14,068 bases of DNA from Parvularia atlantis (taxonomy: Eukaryota > Opisthokonta > Rotosphaerida). Shown here one piece after another: positions 10,710 through 14,068 of this stretch. The notes beneath the pieces were generated by a model. The model saw nothing but the letters and a program-made list of their open reading frames with translations. It was not told where the DNA came from and searched no databases. Location: contig CALSCO010001106.1 in assembly GCA_943704415.1 (NCBI GenBank), positions 1 through 14,068 of the forward strand. Direction: 5' to 3'. The translations under genes and the position numbers were made by a program. Every line of letters begins with the position of its first letter. Positions within the stretch are counted from its first letter, which is position 1.

Positions 10710-13700
10710 TTAAAGATTCGCCGTGAAGCGCGGCTTAAGGAACTTGTCGTAGCCCGGGCCCGTGTGCGTCCGGTTGAGCTCGCTCTTCTGCGCCAGCGCA
10801 AACATTGCCTCGTACACGTCGCCGTCGTGCCGGCCGAGCGCGCTCGCGAGCTCGTAGTCGCTCAGCGCCCACGCGTCCACCAGCGCCACCGCGTTGGGCC
10901 GCACCGCCGCCAGCAGCTGGCGGTGCTGCCGGCGCAGCGCACCAACCTGCTGCGCGCTCAGGTAACTGCGGCGCGGCCGCGGTGAGCGCACAGCGCAGCA
11001 ACGGGCGACGGCGCACCAGTCCTCGGTAAAGTCGCCCAGGTGCTCGAGCATGTTGTGCAGCGCAAACAGGTTGCGCATCGTCTCGAGCACGCTGCGCACG
11101 GGGCCCGCCGGCAGCTCGGACACGGCCGCGACAAAGTTGGCCACAATCAGCTGCCAGCAGTGCGCATGCGAGGCCTTCTCCATGTCGACCTGCGCGCGCG
11201 CGTGAGCAGTGGTGGTGAGTGGCCACGACGCGGCGCACCAGCACGCGGCCCCAGGCGTCCTCGGCGTCCATGCCGGTCTTGACGAGGCGCGCGTGCTCGG
11301 CGGAGGCGCGCACGGCCATTTGCGCGGCGCGGTGCTGGTATGCGGCGAGCTGCACAGACGGGTTGAGGAAGTCGGCCTCGTGCACGGCGGCGCAGACTGG
11401 CGCGACTGTGAGCCGCCCCGCGGGACGCTGCCGCTGCCGCTGCCGCTGCCGCTGCCGCCGCACCTTCGCTCGCAACGCGGCGCGGCGCGTCCTCGAGATA
11501 CTTGCTCTGACCCGTCAGCTGCTGCCCGGCGGCGCTCTGCTGGATCGACTTGTGCAGGAAGCGCGCCGTCTGGAGGGCCTGTGCGACGGCGTGAGCACCG
11601 GCCGGGACGCGATGCGAGCACGGCCGCGCACCATCACCGTGTTCTCGCCCTCGTACGTGCACGCGGCAACGGTGTCTGCGCGCGCATGGTGCCAACTGAG
11701 CGGTGCAGGGGCAGCATCGGGCGCGCGCGCACCCTCGTACAGCGTCGGCAGGCCCGAGAAGAGCGAGTAGCCGTGCCCGCCACAGCACTTGCGGCACACC
11801 TGCGCGCGCCCCGATCCGTGTCACGGCCCGCACAGGCCCCAGCGCACAAGCGCACCTCAATGCCGCTCGCCGTGATCGTCGTCACGAGCGACTTGAGCCC
11901 GGCGCTGGCCGCGTGCAGCTCCGGCAGCAGCGCCTGCGCGGCCTCGCTGTCCTGCTTGCTCTGGAACGCCCTGTACAGTTTCATCATGTACTCGCCTGCG
12001 TCGCGAGCGTCATTTTTCGTCGCGTGACACTGTCGCTTGCGCACCCGTAAAGTGTAGCGCAAACGTCTGCGCGATGAGCTGCGTCCCGGTGCGCGAGCGT
12101 CAGGCACAGTTGCACAGTCGCGCAGGTCCGCGGCGGCGATGCTCACCGGGAAGAGGTAGTTCTGCTGTGTCTGATAGTCGATCACCTGCGTCTCCAGCTG
12201 GCCCTCGATCCTGGCCGTCTGGCGGCGCACGGCACTGTACCTGCACGTCGCCCGTCAGCCTGCGCCAGTGACGGTGACGTCGTTGTGCGCGCGCACCGCA
12301 CGGCGATCGTCACGGCCTTGGCGAGCGCGTAGGTCGAGCCGTAGACGATGTTGGCGCGCACAAACACCTGGCGGCGCAACCGGGTCAGTTGCGTCGCACA
12401 AAGGCGGCTGGCACGCGCACGCGCACCATGGTGCCGTAGTTGGCCTTCTTGGGCGCGCTCGGGCGGACGGCGTAGCGGCCGGTGTCATCGATATGCGCGA
12501 GCTTGGACAGCATGGCGTTGCGGGGCACACGCACGTGGTCTGCACCGTGCGAGGTAAGCCGTCGTGTGCGTGCATAGCCGCGCGTGTAAGCGCGCACCGA
12601 GGCGGAGGAAGCCGTTGTCGACGCCGCTGACTGCGCCCTCCCGGGTAAGTCGGCCGGGCGTGCACAGCGAGCGCCACGCACAGCCCATCTTGGGTCCGAT
12701 GTCGCCCACCTGCACGCCCGGCAGCGGTGCGTGGTCCTCCAGGCGGCGGATCTGCATCAGGAACGCGTGCGGGCCGTGGTCCTTGCCCTCGATGAACAGG
12801 CGCGCCATGAGCACGACGTAGTTGGCGGTCTTGCCAAGGCCGCTGCACGCGCGCGCACAACACGGCGCGTCAGACAGGCAGCGCCAGCCTGCGCAGGGCG
12901 CGCACCCGGGCCACCACTTGGTCGCCGTGATCGTCGGGCTGCGCGTGCGCTCGCTCTTCAGCCCGCGCGCCGCATGGTGCACCGCCGCTCGCGCACCTGT
13001 GCATGATGAACTCGTGCGTCGCCTTGTCGTACGTCGCGGTCGTCTCGAGCCCGCGCAGGAACGTGCCGTGACCTGCGCCGTTGGCCGGGTGAGTCGGCGG
13101 CCACGCCGCGCAAGCGCCGCGCTTGGCGCACCGAGCTCCGTCTGGGCGTACGTGCCTATTGCCGGCGGTGCCGGCAGTGCCGGCGCTCGCGCGTCAGCAG
13201 AACGAGGGCGGCAGATACGGCGCTTCGCACGCACCGAGGATCTGGAACGATAGCGCCTTGGGCAGCCACTCGGCGACCTGGTCGGCGTCCATCTGGCCCT
13301 GCAGCGTCGGGATGAACATGGCGTAGTGCAAGTCGACGCCGGTCGGCGTGGACATGGCGTCGCGGATGCTCTTGAGGTCGGCCTGGCGCTCGAGGCCCCA
13401 GTCGAGAGCGACGTCCAACAGCTTCATGCTCATGCGCACGCCCAGCTCCACGACCTCGGCGCGGCTACGGAAGTACTTGTCGTCCTGCGCAAACTCGGGC
13501 TGCGCCTCGACAAACTTCATCACCTCGAGCCGGCGGTCCACGGCCGCCTCGGAGCCGTACAGCACCGCTGAGAGCTGGCGCACGGTGAATGTGCCCTGCG
13601 GTTCGCAGTCAGGGCCGCGCGCGCGTTCGTGTGCACGTGCGCGCGCACCTTGGCCCGCTCCGCCGCCATGTCGGCCTTGGGTTCCACGTGCGTGCGCAAG

Positions 13701-13786
13701 ATCGCGGCCGTCGTCGGCGCCTGCAGAGCGGCGTCGCGGTCGCTCGGCGCGTGCCGCGGCACGCTCGCGTCACGTGACGTCGCCAT
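10710..13786 (-). CDS. Peroxisomal acyl-CoA oxidase
   Basis: This FAD enzyme catalyses the first step of peroxisomal beta-oxidation, forming trans-2-enoyl-CoA and hydrogen peroxide. Eighteen exons: 13786-13649, 13595-13235, 13155-13132, 13072-12997, 12938-12906, 12842-12682, 12630-12598, 12539-12427, 12367-12297, 12240-12147, 12078-12045, 11995-11856, 11799-11733, 11675-11632, 11578-11464, 11396-11239, 11189-11017 and 10965-10710. They give about 696 aa, close to the family norm. Hallmarks: GVDLHYAMFIPTLQGQ, TYAQTELGHGTFLRGLETTA, SPTITATKWWPGGLGKTANY, LEDHAPLPGVQVGDIGPKMG, VDNGFLRL, DHVRVPRNAMLSKL, YSAVRRQT, CRKCCGGHGYSLFSGLP and CTYEGENTVM with the catalytic Glu. All 17 introns are GT-AG. 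The C-terminus is TANL rather than SKL; ANL matches the atypical peroxisomal signal of human catalase. The smallest exon is 24 nt. Chain-length preference cannot be judged. Confidence 0.95.
11397..11463 (-). repeat. Intronic hexanucleotide repeat (GGCAGC-type)
   Basis: The intron between exons 15 and 16 of the acyl-CoA oxidase gene contains five perfect CGCTGC units on the plus strand (11426-11455). The units sit about 8 bases from the donor and are followed by a GCTCACAG branch-like site. If the intron were retained, the repeat would encode poly-Ala in frame. Confidence 0.85.
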
Positions 13787-13808
13787 CGCAGATTCGACAC
13801 TCGACAAG
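13787..13808. promoter_or_regulatory. 22-bp divergent interval upstream of acyl-CoA oxidase
   Basis: If the plus-strand ATG at 13809 is genuine, only 22 bases separate two divergent start codons, too little for two separate 5' UTRs. Either transcripts overlap, or one start lies further inside its own gene. The sequence is not strikingly AT-rich and shows no recognised element. Confidence 0.3.
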
Positions 13809-14068
13809 ATGACCGCTCGTGCGGCGGCCCAGCCAAGCGGCACGCCCCGCGCGCGTGTGGTGTGGTCCGTTGGCGCGACCGACATCTCGCCGGCGTCGGC
13901 TCGGCCCGCATTGGCACCCGCGCCCGCGTCGCCGCCGCCGCAGCAGCAACCGCAGCAGCAGCAGCAGGCGCTGCAGGTGCACCGCATCTCGCGCGACTAC
14001 ACCGGCAGCGAGGCGTCCACTCAAACTTGCGCGGGCCGCCGTCCGGCGCGCCGTGGCCGTTGGCGGCG
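13809..14068 (+). CDS. Probable N-terminus of a gene running off the right edge (partial)
   Basis: From an ATG at 13809 one frame stays open to the end of the window, giving about 86 residues. It begins MTARAAAQPSGTPRARVVWS, passes through a Pro/Ala and Gln-rich stretch (SPPPQQQPQQQQQALQ) and then reads HRISRDYTGSEASTQTC. I recognise no family. Low-complexity N-termini of this kind are common in GC-rich protists, and in this composition open frames also occur by chance. A donor-like CAG before GTGCAC at 13977 may end the first exon. The start is divergent from the acyl-CoA oxidase gene. Confidence 0.4.
   Translation, partial: MTARAAAQPSGTPRARVVWSVGATDISPASARPALAPAPASPPPQQQPQQQQQALQVHRISRDYTGSEASTQTCAGRRPARRGRWR

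Noticed and set aside
12079-12146. Exon extension VSIAAADLRD after NYLFP in acyl-CoA oxidase
   Set aside because: The frame stays open, but a perfect GTGAGC donor directly after NYLFP and the conserved continuation LIAQTFALHF show that this is intron.

Overview
The window looks like nuclear DNA from a very GC-rich, intron-dense, gene-dense microbial eukaryote. A unicellular alga, for example a haptophyte-like protist, is my best guess but is not proven. Every recognised gene is split by many short introns (about 44-79 nt). These mostly start GTGCGY, carry a CTGAC/CTCAC/CTAAC-like branch site and end in CAG. Joining exons across them restores conserved protein families in frame. No prokaryotic operon layout, rRNA, tRNA, CRISPR array or transposon was recognised.

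Layout: (1) 530-1477 (+), a dienelactone hydrolase-family protein with a possible mitochondrial leader. (2) 3275-1623 (-), a 12-exon coiled-coil protein of unknown function. (3) 3570-4557 (+), methylthioribulose-1-phosphate dehydratase (APIP/MtnB) of methionine salvage. (4) 6433-4578 (-), a CCDC174 homologue with a polyQ/WAAY-repeat tail. (5) 6523-9151 (+), a single polypeptide fusing a zinc-type macrodomain to an SirTM-class sirtuin, i.e. an ADP-ribosylation eraser joined to its writer. (6) 10569-9233 (-), a Cys/His cluster plus coiled-coil protein of unknown function. (7) 13786-10710 (-), an 18-exon peroxisomal acyl-CoA oxidase. (8) From 13809 (+), the probable 5' end of another gene that runs off the window.

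The genes do not form one pathway; they are compactly packed housekeeping genes. Genes 3 and 4 converge with 20 bp between stop codons, and genes 5 and 6 converge with 81 bp. Genes 4/5 and 7/8 diverge from intervals of about 89 bp and 22 bp, suggesting shared bidirectional promoters. The most notable observations are the macrodomain-SirTM fusion and an apparently high share of GC-AG introns (about 7 of 60), whose donors mostly read AAG or CAG followed by GCGCGY or GCACGC. Two genes (2 and 6) match no family I can name.
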